Positions 1 through 7,431 of a DNA stretch of 32,556 bases are shown here, in pieces. Location of the stretch: the NCBI RefSeq assembly GCF_009906315.1, contig NZ_JAAALL010000012.1, positions 1-32,556 of the forward strand, written 5' to 3'. The position numbers and the translations under genes were made by a program. This DNA comes from Kineococcus vitellinus. Lineage in GTDB: Bacteria; Actinomycetota; Actinomycetes; Actinomycetales; Kineococcaceae. Below the pieces are notes generated by a model. It was not told the DNA's origin and searched no databases. It saw only the letters and a list, made by a program, of their open reading frames with translations. Position 1 is the first letter of the stretch. Each line of letters starts with the position of its first letter.

Positions 1-46
1 CCCTGGCACGGTCCAGGCGAGCAGCCGCTACCCCTCGAGGAGACCG

Positions 47-1720
47 ATGCGCCAGCACTCCACCCCGTCCACCGCGCTCCAGCCCGCACCCCGGCCGTTG
101 CGCGGCACCGGGGGGCAGGCCCCCAGCCGGCGCTCCCTGCTCACCGGCGGCGCCGGCACGCTCGCGGGACTGGCCACCGGGGCGGTCGCTGCGGTGCCAC
201 CCGCCGCGGCGAGCACCGCAGGCGCCGCACCTCACGGCAGGACCTCGGACGTCGTCCACCTGGACGCCTCGGCGCTGTCCAGGGCGATCGCGCGGCGGCA
301 GATCTCGTGCGTGGAGGTGATGAACGCCTACCTCGACCACATCGAAGGAGTGAACCCGCGGTTCAACGCCCTCGTCAGCCTGCGCCCGCGCGAGGAGCTG
401 CTCGCCGAGGCGCTGGGCAAGGACCGCCTCCTGGCGCGAGGAGTCCGCCAGGGGTGGATGCACGGCCTGCCGCACGCGGTGAAGGACCTGGCCAACGTGC
501 GCGGGCTGAAGACGACCTCCGGATTCTTCCGCCCGCCCTTCGACGTCCCACCGGCGAGCGCCGACGCCCTGCACGTCGAGCGCATGAGGAACGCCGGCGC
601 CGTCTTCATCGGCAAGACCAACACCCCGGAGTTCGGTCTGGGCTCGCACACCTACAACGAGGTCTTCGGCGCCACGCTGAACGCCTACGACCGCTCCCGC
701 TCGGCCGGGGGCAGCAGCGGCGGCGCCGCGGTCGCCCTGGCCACGCGCATGCTCCCCGTCGCCGACGGCAGCGACTTCTTCGGCTCGTTGCGCAACCCCG
801 CCGGCTGGAACAACGTCTTGGGCATGCGTCCCTCCTTCGGGCGGGTCCCCGGCGCCGGTGCCGACGTCTTCGTGCAGCACGGCGGTGTGGAGGGGCCCAT
901 GGCGCGCAACGCTACCGACCTTGCGCTGCTGCTGAGCACCCTGGCCGGCTACGACGAGCGCTCGCCGTTGTCGATCGAGCAGGAGCCCGATGTCTTCGCC
1001 GGGCGCCTGCGCCGGGACTTCCGCGGGGCGCGTGTCGCCTGGCTGGGTGACCTCGGCGGCTACCTGCCCACGGAGCCGGGCCTGCTTCCCCTGTGTGAGC
1101 AGGGCCTGAGAACCTTCTCCGCGCTGGGCGCCCACGTCGAGCACCTGGACGCTCTGCCGACCGCACCAGGTTTCGCGGGCACCGAGGACCTGTGGCCGCT
1201 GTGGCTGGTGTTCCGCCACTGGCTCATCGGTGGCATCCTGCACCCGATCTACCAGGACCCCCTCCTGCGAGCGGCGATGAAGCCGGAGGCGATCTACGAG
1301 GTCGAAGGCCTGCTCAACGGCGCGGACGGCAATCCTGCGATCACCGGGTTGGACACCTACACGGCCTCGGTGAAGCGGACGGCGATGTACCAGGCCTTCC
1401 GGCAGCTCTTCCAGACGTACGAGTTCCTCGTTCTGCCCACCTCCCAGATCTTCCCCTTCGAGGCCTCGACCACCTGGCCCCGCAGCATCGACGGGGTGCC
1501 GATGCCCTCCTACCACCGCTGGATGGAGGTCACGGCCATCGCCACCCTGCTGGGGGCCCCGGCGATCAGCCTGCCCGTCGGGTTCGACGCCCGCGGCCTG
1601 CCCGCGGGCGTGCAGGTCATCGCCCGCAACCACGCCGACCTGTCGCTGCTGCAGCTGGCGCGCAGCTGGGAGCAGGTCCACGACTGGGTCGCGAGCGCGC
1701 CGGCCGCGGTCGTGCAGTGA
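47..1720 (+). CDS. Tat-exported amidase-signature family hydrolase
   Basis: This is a 557-residue member of the amidase signature family, which hydrolyses amide bonds by a Lys-cisSer-Ser triad. Lys146 sits in HAVKDLANV, the cis-Ser is about Ser223 in AGGSSGGAA, and the nucleophile is Ser247 in GSDFFGSLRNPA; the 24-residue Ser-Ser spacing is typical. Residues 1-56 look like a twin-arginine signal: SRRSLLTGG, a hydrophobic stretch, then an Ala-rich cleavage region, so the enzyme is probably exported. The start is supported by GAGGAG a few bases upstream. The substrate cannot be told from the sequence. The gene is intact and stands alone; the next plus-strand gene is unrelated. Confidence 0.9.
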   Translation: MRQHSTPSTALQPAPRPLRGTGGQAPSRRSLLTGGAGTLAGLATGAVAAVPPAAASTAGAAPHGRTSDVVHLDASALSRAIARRQISCVEVMNAYLDHIEGVNPRFNALVSLRPREELLAEALGKDRLLARGVRQGWMHGLPHAVKDLANVRGLKTTSGFFRPPFDVPPASADALHVERMRNAGAVFIGKTNTPEFGLGSHTYNEVFGATLNAYDRSRSAGGSSGGAAVALATRMLPVADGSDFFGSLRNPAGWNNVLGMRPSFGRVPGAGADVFVQHGGVEGPMARNATDLALLLSTLAGYDERSPLSIEQEPDVFAGRLRRDFRGARVAWLGDLGGYLPTEPGLLPLCEQGLRTFSALGAHVEHLDALPTAPGFAGTEDLWPLWLVFRHWLIGGILHPIYQDPLLRAAMKPEAIYEVEGLLNGADGNPAITGLDTYTASVKRTAMYQAFRQLFQTYEFLVLPTSQIFPFEASTTWPRSIDGVPMPSYHRWMEVTAIATLLGAPAISLPVGFDARGLPAGVQVIARNHADLSLLQLARSWEQVHDWVASAPAAVVQ

Positions 1721-2027
1721 TCACCTGCTCGGCGATCACCATCCGGTGCTCGCTCAGCGGACGCCCCGGCCAGCGGTGGCAGACGCCGGCACGTCAGGCC
1801 CGGGCAACCAGGGAGGGTGCCTCCGGCCTGCGCCGGAGCGGTCAGAGGTCCTGGTGCTTGGTCCTGCCCGTTGGTCGTTCGTGGCGGCGTCGATGAGGAA
1901 CGGCCTCTGTACGGGATCCGCCGGGCGTGCGAGTCTTGTCGAGCTCGAAGAGGGGCCCTTGGAGGCAATCAGGCAGCTGTTGTCGATTTTGCCCACTGCG
2001 GCAGCAACCACTCACGGGTATCGCCTG
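1721..2027. other. Intergenic stretch with no supported gene
   Basis: About 300 bases between the amidase stop and the HTH gene. Open frames run through it on both strands, but they have no recognisable protein, no good ribosome-binding site and no consistent codon bias. No clear terminator hairpin was found. Confidence 0.5.
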
Positions 2028-2405
2028 ATGCGCACAACCAGTGTGGACCGTGACATGGGGCGCAGCACATCGTCCGATCTCCGTTGCGGTGCTCCCGGGC
2101 GTGAGGTAGAACCGCCCGAAAACCGAGGTGGGCTCGCACCCAGGTCAGGTGATCAACAGCGTCTTGCCGTCGGCGCGCTGAGCGAGGAGATATCCGCCGT
2201 GGATGAGTATGTCGCCTTGGTGGATGTCGACGATCGCCGGCTGCTGCAGTTGATCGCTGATGGCTGTTCGGTCGCCGAGGCTGCCGACGCGCTGGGCTGG
2301 CAGCTGCGCTACGCCGGGCAGCGGTTGCAGTCGCTGCGACGGCGTTTGAAGGTGGGCAGCACCGCTGAAGTCGTGGCGCTCGTCATCCGGTGGCGACGGG
2401 CCTGA
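2028..2405 (+). CDS. Short LuxR-type helix-turn-helix protein
   Basis: The C-terminal 70 residues resemble the DNA-binding domain of LuxR/NarL-type regulators: DRRLLQLIADGCSVAEAADA, then LQSLRRRLKVGSTAEVVALV, matching the usual 'LL..la.G.s..eiA..L' and 'l..lr.KLgv.sr.eav' pattern. No receiver or ligand domain is visible in the short N-terminal part. The reading frame is open far upstream (to about 1746), so the start is uncertain; an ATG at 2028 is chosen because codon bias becomes gene-like only after it. It ends 12 bases before the TA that flanks an IS5-family insertion, which has therefore replaced whatever lay downstream. The target is unknown. Confidence 0.55.
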   Translation: MRTTSVDRDMGRSTSSDLRCGAPGREVEPPENRGGLAPRSGDQQRLAVGALSEEISAVDEYVALVDVDDRRLLQLIADGCSVAEAADALGWQLRYAGQRLQSLRRRLKVGSTAEVVALVIRWRRA

Positions 2406-2474
2406 CGCGAGCCGACTTACAACCGATTTCACTTTGACATGCGAGGCCGCAGCGGTCGTTGCAGCTTTGTGCGC

Positions 2475-2844
2475 ATGGCCGACGAGGTGGTGTTGGAACG
2501 GATCGCGGAGCTGGTGCCGGACGAGCTGTGGCAGCGGGTGCAGCCGCTGCTGCACCAGCGCCCGCCCCGTCGCTTCCGCCACCCCGGCCGCCTGCCCCCG
2601 CGACGACCGCGCCGCACTGGCCGGCATCGTCCACGTCCTGATCACCGGCTGCACCTGGGCCCAGGTACCGACCGAGCAGCTCGGCTGCTCCGGCGTGACG
2701 TGCTGGCGACGACTGCGGGACTGGACCGAGGCCGGCGTCTGGCCGACCCTGCATCAGGTCCTGCTCGATGAGCTGCGCGCCGCCGGGAGACTGGACCTGA
2801 ACACCGCGGTGGTGGACGGCTCGCACGTGCGGGCCCTCAAAGGG
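2475..2844 (+). pseudogene. IS5-family transposase, N-terminal part (frameshifted)
   Basis: The N-terminal half of a DDE transposase of the IS5/IS427 type. It starts at MADEVVLERIAELVPDELW and runs through RFRHPGR in one frame, then continues as PRDDRAALAGIVHVLITG, CWRRLRDWTEAGVWPTLHQ and VVDGSHVRALKG in the +1 frame. The frame changes at a run of five C at 2595-2599, consistent with one extra or missing base. The first catalytic Asp is probably the one in VVDGSHVRA. The coding sequence stops at the IS110 insertion point after 2844; the rest of the gene is at 4343-4807. Confidence 0.85.
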
Positions 2845-2861
2845 TGTCCCTATGACCTCCG

Positions 2862-4127
2862 TCAAGCGGCAGCCAGCCCAGCAGGCGGTGTGACGGCGGG
2901 ATCCGGAGTTGGCCGGCGGTAGGGCTGCCCCGTTCTGATCATGGCATGCAGGACGTCGCATCGACGCCGCGCCAGGCAGAGCACCGCAGCAACGTGGTGC
3001 TTACCTTCGCGACGTTTGCGGTCGTAGTAGGCCCGGCTGGCCGGGTCGCGCAGGCTGGCGAAAGCCGACAAGTAGAGCACCCGCTTCAGATCACGGTTGC
3101 CGCGGCGGGCGGGGTGCTCGCCGCGGATGCTGCGCCCAGACTTCCGCGTCACCGGCGCCAGGCCGGCGTAGGACGCCAGGTGCGCGGCAGTTCGGAAGGC
3201 CGAGCCATCGCCGAGGGTGAGCAGGAGCTGGATGGCGGTCCTCACTCCGACCCCGGGCATCGAGGTGAGGACCGGGGCAAGAGGGTGCGCCTCCAGCAGA
3301 TCTTCCAGTTCCGCAGCCAGCTCGGCACGGGTGTCCAAAACCGTGCGCAATGAGGCAGCGAGGCCGCTGATCACCCGGCCGTACTGAGCGGTGCCGGCGA
3401 TGACGACGCTCTGCTCAGCCAAGGCGGCAAGGATCCGCGTGGGCAGCGTCTTGGCCAGCTGGGGTGAGCGCTTGGCCATCACCGCCGCCATGCCCTCCTT
3501 GCCCACTGCCTGCAATTGCTGCGGAGTTCCCGCTTCAGCGAGCAGGTCGAGCACACCACCACGACGCAAGTGCCTGCCCAGCAGTCGCTCCAGAGCCGGG
3601 TGAACGTGCAGGAGCGCGTCGTGCAGGCGGTTGGTTAGGCGGGTGGCTTCGGCGGCCAGGTCGGCGTCGTAGCCGGCCAGCACGCCCAGCGCGATGACGG
3701 TTTCATCGTCAGGGCCGACCCGGCGCAGTGTGTGCGGCAGGGTGCGGGCAGCGTCGGCGATGACGTAGCCATCGCGGGCGTCGGTCTTGGCTTCGCCGGG
3801 GTGCAGGTCGGCCAGGCGGCGCATCACCAGACCCGGCAGGTAAGCCACGTCCAGGCCCATCGACCGGGCAACCTCGACGGCCAGGGCGCCGATGGAGGCG
3901 GGCTGGTCCACGATCACCAGTACCGGGCCGTGCTCGGACAAGCTGGTGAACAACGCTCGCAGCGCGGTCTCGTCGTTGCGCAGCGGCGCATCAGCCAGAC
4001 GTCGCCCAGCGGTGTTCAAAGCGACGGCATGATGGTTCTCCCGCGCGACGTCGAGGCCGCAGAACACGGCATAGCCGAGACCATCGTCGGAGTCTGCGCC
4101 ATGGTGGCGCTTGTCGGATCCGGACAA
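2862..4127 (-). CDS. IS110-family transposase (DEDD recombinase)
   Basis: A 421-residue transposase of normal length. The N-terminal DEDD (RuvC-like) domain has Asp26 in FCGLDVARENHHAV, Asp74 in VIVDQPAS, and Asp116 and Asp119 in GEAKTDARDGYVIAD. The C-terminal Transposase_20 domain has LTSMPGVGVRTAIQLL, LASYAGLAPVTRKSG and RGNRDLKRVLY. The start codon is TTG at 4125-4127, preceded by GGAAGGAG with a short spacer, so this start is well supported. In this family the protein acts with a bridge RNA made from the element's leader. No inactivating change is visible, so this element may be active. Confidence 0.92.
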   Translation of the reverse strand: MSGSDKRHHGADSDDGLGYAVFCGLDVARENHHAVALNTAGRRLADAPLRNDETALRALFTSLSEHGPVLVIVDQPASIGALAVEVARSMGLDVAYLPGLVMRRLADLHPGEAKTDARDGYVIADAARTLPHTLRRVGPDDETVIALGVLAGYDADLAAEATRLTNRLHDALLHVHPALERLLGRHLRRGGVLDLLAEAGTPQQLQAVGKEGMAAVMAKRSPQLAKTLPTRILAALAEQSVVIAGTAQYGRVISGLAASLRTVLDTRAELAAELEDLLEAHPLAPVLTSMPGVGVRTAIQLLLTLGDGSAFRTAAHLASYAGLAPVTRKSGRSIRGEHPARRGNRDLKRVLYLSAFASLRDPASRAYYDRKRREGKHHVAAVLCLARRRCDVLHAMIRTGQPYRRPTPDPAVTPPAGLAAA

Positions 4128-4342
4128 GACCGCTCCTTCCGCACCGCTGCCAGGCCAGCCTGGACACCGCGCCGGCAGCCACGTTACGGAGGGCCTACAC
4201 GAATGCGGCCAGGTCCCTATCAGCGGTCACGAGCGCCCTGCGGTCCCGGCGACACCACCTTTTCGATCATGACGACAGGGGCTTCGAGTCATACCGGGGC
4301 CGCTGGCCTACACCCCCACCTTGGAGGCAAGAACAAGGTAAC
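4128..4342 (-). ncRNA. Candidate bridge RNA leader of the IS110-family element
   Basis: The leader lies 5' of the transposase on the minus strand. Read in that direction it contains a strong stem, GCGGCCCCGG (complement of 4294-4303) with CCGGGACCGC (complement of 4240-4249), ten pairs with one mismatch. Inside the loop are AGCCCC (4278-4283), identical to the sequence next to the insertion point, and AAAAGG (4258-4263), complementary to the other target side. A second, weaker loop holds ATAGGGAC (4213-4220), identical to the element's own 3' end, and GUAACG (4182-4187), complementary to its 5' end. The order target-left, target-right, donor-left, donor-right is that of the IS621 bridge RNA. 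The RNA's exact ends are unknown. Confidence 0.65.
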
Positions 4343-4807
4343 GGGGCTCACACCGGCCCTTCACCGGTAGACCGGGCCCGCAACGGATCCAAGCACCACC
4401 TCCTGACCGACGCCGGCGGTGTCCCGCTGGTCGTGACCCTCACCGGCGGCAATCGCCACGACGTCACCCAACTGCTGCCGCTGGTCGACGCCTTCCCACT
4501 CGTCCGCGGTGTCCGCGGCCGGCCCCGCCTGCACCCGAAGTACCTCTATGCCGACCGCGGCTACGACTACGACGTCTACCGCCGCGCCTTGCGCGACCGC
4601 GGCATCGTCCCGCGTATGGCTCGTCGCGGCGTCATCCACGGCTCAGGACTGGGCCGCATCCGCTGGGTCGTGGAACGCAGCTTTGCTTGGCTGCATCAGT
4701 TCAAACGGCTGCGGGTTCGCTACGAGGTTCGGGCTGATCTGCACTTGGGCCTGCTGCAGCTGGCATGCGCGCTGATCTGCTACCGCAAGCTGCCCGCGTC
4801 AAAGTGA
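4343..4807 (+). pseudogene. IS5-family transposase, C-terminal part
   Basis: The continuation of the interrupted transposase: GAHTGPSPVDRARNGSKHHL, then DAGGVPLVVTLTGGNRHDVT, a second catalytic Asp region YLYADRGYDYDVYRRALRDR, and the C-terminal catalytic Glu region IRWVVERSFAWLHQFKRLRV. The stop TGA at 4805-4807 lies inside the right inverted repeat. The part has no start of its own and is separated from the N-terminal half by the IS110 element. Confidence 0.9.
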
Positions 4808-4881
4808 AACGAGTTGTAAGGCTCGGCAAGGCGATGCCCTGTCTCCTCAGCGCGCAGTAAGGTTGAAGAAGTTGTGCTGGC

Positions 4882-5622
4882 TCAACGTTGCGGCGTCAGC
4901 GTCGTGGGCCGGTTGCACTCGAACCACGTCCTGTGGACGTTGACGCCCCAGGCCCGCCCCGGGTGGGCGGTGTCTGCGCGCGCCGCCTCGCGCGCCGTGA
5001 CCGTGGCGCGCAGCACTTCGTTGCTGGGTGCGCAAGCAGCTTCCTGCGGTGACAGCCCGGCACGGACCACCAGGAGCAGGCGAGCGACGGGCAGGCGCAG
5101 GGGTGCGTACGCCTCCAACTGGAGCCGGCCATCGGCCCTCAGGTTCGCCCTCCACGGGTCTCGGCCCGGCACCCAGTGGTACCCGTCGAGGTACTTCATG
5201 ACGTCGAAGACCTGCCGCGCCGAGTAGCCGTTGCGCTTCCACGTCAGCGCCTGCGCGACGGCCACCTTTGATGCCCATAGGTTCCACGCCTGCGCGGGCG
5301 TGAACCCGTGCACGTGCCAGGCGGTAAGCTCTTCCGCGGTAAAGCGCGGCGCCCCTGCGGGGTGACCCAGCTCGATGGCCGCCAAGCACCAGCCTCCGTA
5401 GAACCACGGCGCGGCTTCGAGGGGTGTCCACCCACGCACTTCGTAGTCGCGTTCCCAGCCCCGCGGCAGGTGCAGGTCGTCCCAAGTGATCGCATCGGTG
5501 TAGTCGCAGTAGCACATGACTGCTTCATCGGCGGTCTCCTCGGACAGGCTGACCAGTCCTGCCTCGAGCGCGAAGAAGCCGGCGAGGGGGCGCGAGCCGT
5601 GGCAGGAAGCCGGTCGGGACAC
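4882..5622 (-). CDS. Hypothetical protein with repeated helical motif
   Basis: I do not recognise this 246-residue protein. Codon third positions are strongly GC-biased along the whole frame, which supports a real gene. It contains a recurring motif of an aromatic residue after Gly, then Thr/Ser-Pro and Ala: RGWTPLEAAPW, HGFTPAQAWNLW, NGYSARQVFDV and AGLSPQEAACA, suggesting a chain of similar two-helix units. There are no membrane segments or signal peptide. The chosen GTG at 5622 has only a poor ribosome-binding site; an ATG at 5517 is the alternative, but the intervening stretch also looks coding. The 15-bp minisatellite lies about 95 bases upstream of the start. Confidence 0.6.
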   Translation of the reverse strand: MSRPASCHGSRPLAGFFALEAGLVSLSEETADEAVMCYCDYTDAITWDDLHLPRGWERDYEVRGWTPLEAAPWFYGGWCLAAIELGHPAGAPRFTAEELTAWHVHGFTPAQAWNLWASKVAVAQALTWKRNGYSARQVFDVMKYLDGYHWVPGRDPWRANLRADGRLQLEAYAPLRLPVARLLLVVRAGLSPQEAACAPSNEVLRATVTAREAARADTAHPGRAWGVNVHRTWFECNRPTTLTPQR

Positions 5623-5716
5623 CTCGGGGTGGTGGCCGGGGACAGGCGCACCTCACCGCGCGCGGCCGCTGAAGCCTGCCCCGGGCCGCGCCAGTGGATC
5701 GCCGACGGGCTTTCGC

Positions 5717-5842
5717 GATGTCGAGCACTGCGATGTCGAGCACTGCGATGTCGAGCACTGCGATGTCGAGCACTGCGATGTCGAGCACTGCGATGTCGAG
5801 CACTGCGATGTCGAGCACTGCGATGTCGAGCACTGCGATGTC
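5717..5842. repeat. 15-bp tandem repeat, eight copies (minisatellite)
   Basis: The unit GATGTCGAGCACTGC is repeated eight times without a single mismatch at 5717-5836, followed by a partial unit GATGTC. Because the period is a multiple of three, every frame stays open and gives artificial repeats (MSSTA, HCDVE, LDIAV). Perfect identity suggests recent expansion by slippage. Confidence 0.95.
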
Positions 5843-6105
5843 CCGCGCCGTCTATTGTGCACCGCCCTGCCCGGCACCGAAAGCTACTAGATGCTGCAAG
5901 TGTTCTCCGTCATCGGCGCGCGGACACCCCGCTATTCGGGGTGCCGGGGTGCCGGCGAGCACCACGCGGACGTGAGTGCGGTGGACACCGCAGCAGGTGG
6001 CGTAGATTGGTTGCGCTCAACGGTGGCCGTCAGGTCGATCGGTTCGTGCGTGAGGTGCCCGAAGCAGCACAGTGCTCCTTCAGGCACCTCAACACCTGCG
6101 CCGAA
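5843..6105. other. Intergenic stretch with a hairpin
   Basis: No supported gene. It contains a perfect hairpin CACCCCG-CTATT-CGGGGTG at 5925-5943, with a 7-bp stem and 5-base loop and no following T-run. It could end transcripts from either side, but the flanking minus-strand genes do not demand it. Confidence 0.4.
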
Positions 6106-6441
6106 CTAGACGTCGTTCCAGGGCCGCGAGGTGATCACGACGTAGAAGCCGGCGCCGCCGGCGCTCAAATCCTGCACCTGCTCAGCAGAGTGCCCTGCGT
6201 GCCGCAACGCGGCCTGCAGAAGCAGCGCTGAGACCAGGTCGCTCGTCCAGTGGAGCGTCCCATCAGTGTAGATCTCGTCGGTGATGACGTCTTCCACGCT
6301 CCTGTCGGTGATGTGGTTGGGAATCAGCCAGCGCTCCGGCTGCTGGCGTGCGAGGTGGGCCGGGCACGACATCACCCACAGCTCACTCAGGATTGCTTCG
6401 AGATCGGGGTACCACGTGAATGGGGTGCTGGTGGTGCTCAT
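6106..6441 (-). CDS. Small hypothetical protein (111 aa)
   Basis: An unrecognised soluble protein, beginning MSTTSTPFTWYPDLEAIL and ending FYVVITSRPWNDV. It is mildly acidic with no membrane segment. The frame has GC-rich third positions and amino-acid composition like a globular protein (many Trp, Leu, His, Asp). The start ATG has only weak purine-rich sequence upstream (GAGTATGAG). It has the same orientation as the genes at 4882 and 6843, but gaps of several hundred bases argue against one tight operon. Confidence 0.55.
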   Translation of the reverse strand: MSTTSTPFTWYPDLEAILSELWVMSCPAHLARQQPERWLIPNHITDRSVEDVITDEIYTDGTLHWTSDLVSALLLQAALRHAGHSAEQVQDLSAGGAGFYVVITSRPWNDV

Positions 6442-6842
6442 CTCATACTCGTTTCTGCTTGTGTCCGTTCTCGGACGGCACGTTTGGATGGGTGGACCGT
6501 CCGACTCCGCGGTGCGGGATCGAACGGGCTTGCTGCGCGCTCCAGATCGTCTGCTCTTCTGCGCCTCGAGGGAACCTCGCGGACGCTTTGTGTTAGGTCA
6601 GGAGTGTTGGAGACGTTGCCTTTGAAGGCATCATTGGCTGGGCGCCAGAAGGCGGCGGTCCGCGGTGCGCGTACTGACGTGTGCAGTTGCTGTGAGCAGT
6701 GGGTGCGCGTCCTAGAGCACGCGCACACGTCAGCGAGCCACGCGGCTGCGTACCTTCTGCCCGGTGACCGTGCGGTACCCGGGCAGCGGCCGAGCGGCGA
6801 CTGGGCGGCTGAGCCACTGAGCAGCTGCTGTCAGCGGCGCCA
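6442..6842. other. Intergenic stretch with no supported gene
   Basis: About 400 bases between two small minus-strand genes. Overlapping open frames exist on both strands, but none has a ribosome-binding site or a recognisable product. The minus-strand promoter of the 6106-6441 gene is presumably here. Confidence 0.45.
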
Positions 6843-7127
6843 CTACGCGCCTGCAGCGGCCATCGGCCGCGCGCTGACGAGACGGCGCACGCACCGCGGG
6901 CAACCGCAGGCAGCCAGCGAGCGCGTGAGGGCGTCAGCCTCGCTGGCCAGGGCGTCCCGCTGCCGCTGCGGCACCTGCGACATGTAGGCGTCGAAGGCGC
7001 GCAGCACGGCCCGCTGGAAGCGGGCATCCAGCGCCCGTCCTGCCGCCAGCCACTCCTCTTGCAAGCGCTGCTCGATCTGGGTCAGTGCCTGCAGCATCGG
7101 CGCCGCCGAGTCGTTCATCATGGTCAT
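6843..7127 (-). CDS. Small hypothetical protein (94 aa) with CxC-xx-C end
   Basis: A mostly helical small protein: MLQALTQIEQRLQEEWLAAG, then LDARFQRAVLRAFDAYMSQV and a C-terminal CGCPRC cluster that could bind metal. A good ribosome-binding site (GGGAGATG) precedes the ATG by a few bases. It follows the replication-like gene on the same strand, after the 58-bp hairpin repeats. The function is unknown; a small regulatory or replication-linked protein is only a guess. Confidence 0.6.
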   Translation of the reverse strand: MTMMNDSAAPMLQALTQIEQRLQEEWLAAGRALDARFQRAVLRAFDAYMSQVPQRQRDALASEADALTRSLAACGCPRCVRRLVSARPMAAAGA

Positions 7128-7215
7128 CTCCCATGTCGTTGTGGATGTCGGGTGGTTCGTGCTCTCACCAGCGCCGCTGGTGAGCCGCTGCGGGCGTGGC
7201 GCCCGCTGTTGAGGC

Positions 7216-7345
7216 TCTCGGCGGGCAGGTTGACGATGGTGACCGTCCTGCCCTCCGAGCCTGCTGCTGGTGTTCTCGGCGGGCAGGTTGGCGATGGTGA
7301 CCGTCCTGCCCTCCGAGCCTGCTGCTGGTGTTCTCGGCGGGCAGG
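7216..7345. repeat. 58-bp direct repeats, each forming a hairpin
   Basis: Two copies of a 58-bp unit (7216-7273 and 7274-7331) differ at one base. A third, partial copy starts at 7332 and diverges after about 14 bases. Within each full unit CTCGGCGGGCAGG can pair with CCTGCCCTCCGAG around a 17-base loop, 12 of 13 positions. The array lies between the stop of the primase-like gene and the start of the next minus-strand gene. Iterons, a transcript-processing or attenuation element, or a replication origin part are all possible. Confidence 0.9.
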
Positions 7346-7431
7346 ATGGCCGCCGTGACCGGGCGCGTTAGCGGCAGAGCCCTCAGCGCCCGGTGCACGC
7401 GCGTGTGCGGCGCGCCGGCGCGCGCTGGTGG

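Larger units (their letters stand above)
2845..4342 (-). mobile_element. IS110-family insertion sequence nested in the IS5-family element
   Basis: A 1.5-kb element without terminal inverted repeats, as expected for IS110. The junctions are inferred from the interrupted host transposase: ...RALKG ends at 2844 and the frame resumes with GAHTGPSPVDR at 4343. Both junctions lie in runs of G, so the exact base is ambiguous by a few positions. It carries one minus-strand transposase. The transposase-proximal end has only about 17 bases after the stop, while the other end has a 215-base untranslated leader, the arrangement of IS110-group elements in which the leader encodes the bridge RNA. Confidence 0.85.
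2420..4816 (+). mobile_element. IS5-family (IS427-like) element, split by an IS110-family insertion
   Basis: The ends form a 19-bp imperfect inverted repeat: CAACCGATTTCACTTTGAC at 2420-2438 and the complement of CAACTCGTTTCACTTTGAC at 4798-4816. Each end is flanked by TA (2418-2419 and 4817-4818), a 2-bp target duplication as is usual for the IS427 group. Removing the inner insertion (about 1,498 bp) leaves an element of about 899 bp, a normal size for this group. Its transposase is read on the plus strand in two pieces. The element is dead: the transposase has a frameshift and the nested insertion. Confidence 0.85.

Noticed and set aside
770-810. Unusual GSDFFGS in the amidase in place of the common GSDTGGS
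   Set aside because: Amidases with a bulky pair at this place (such as GSDMMGS) form a known subgroup, so this is not an inactivating change.
2846-2853. Terminal inverted repeats for the IS110 element
   Set aside because: The shared octamer is with the internal leader, not with the other end; IS110 elements normally lack terminal inverted repeats.
3732-4370. Plus-strand frame across the IS110 leader and transposase
   Set aside because: Antisense to the transposase; the region's signal is explained by the transposase start and the RNA leader.
5694-5975. Open frames with MSSTA, HCDVE or LDIAV repeats over the minisatellite
   Set aside because: A 15-bp unit keeps all six frames open; there is no ribosome-binding site, and no frame is preferred by codon bias.
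5717-7345. CRISPR array at the 15-bp or 58-bp repeats
   Set aside because: The 15-bp units have no spacers, and the 58-bp units are direct tandem copies without unique spacers. No cas-like gene is nearby.
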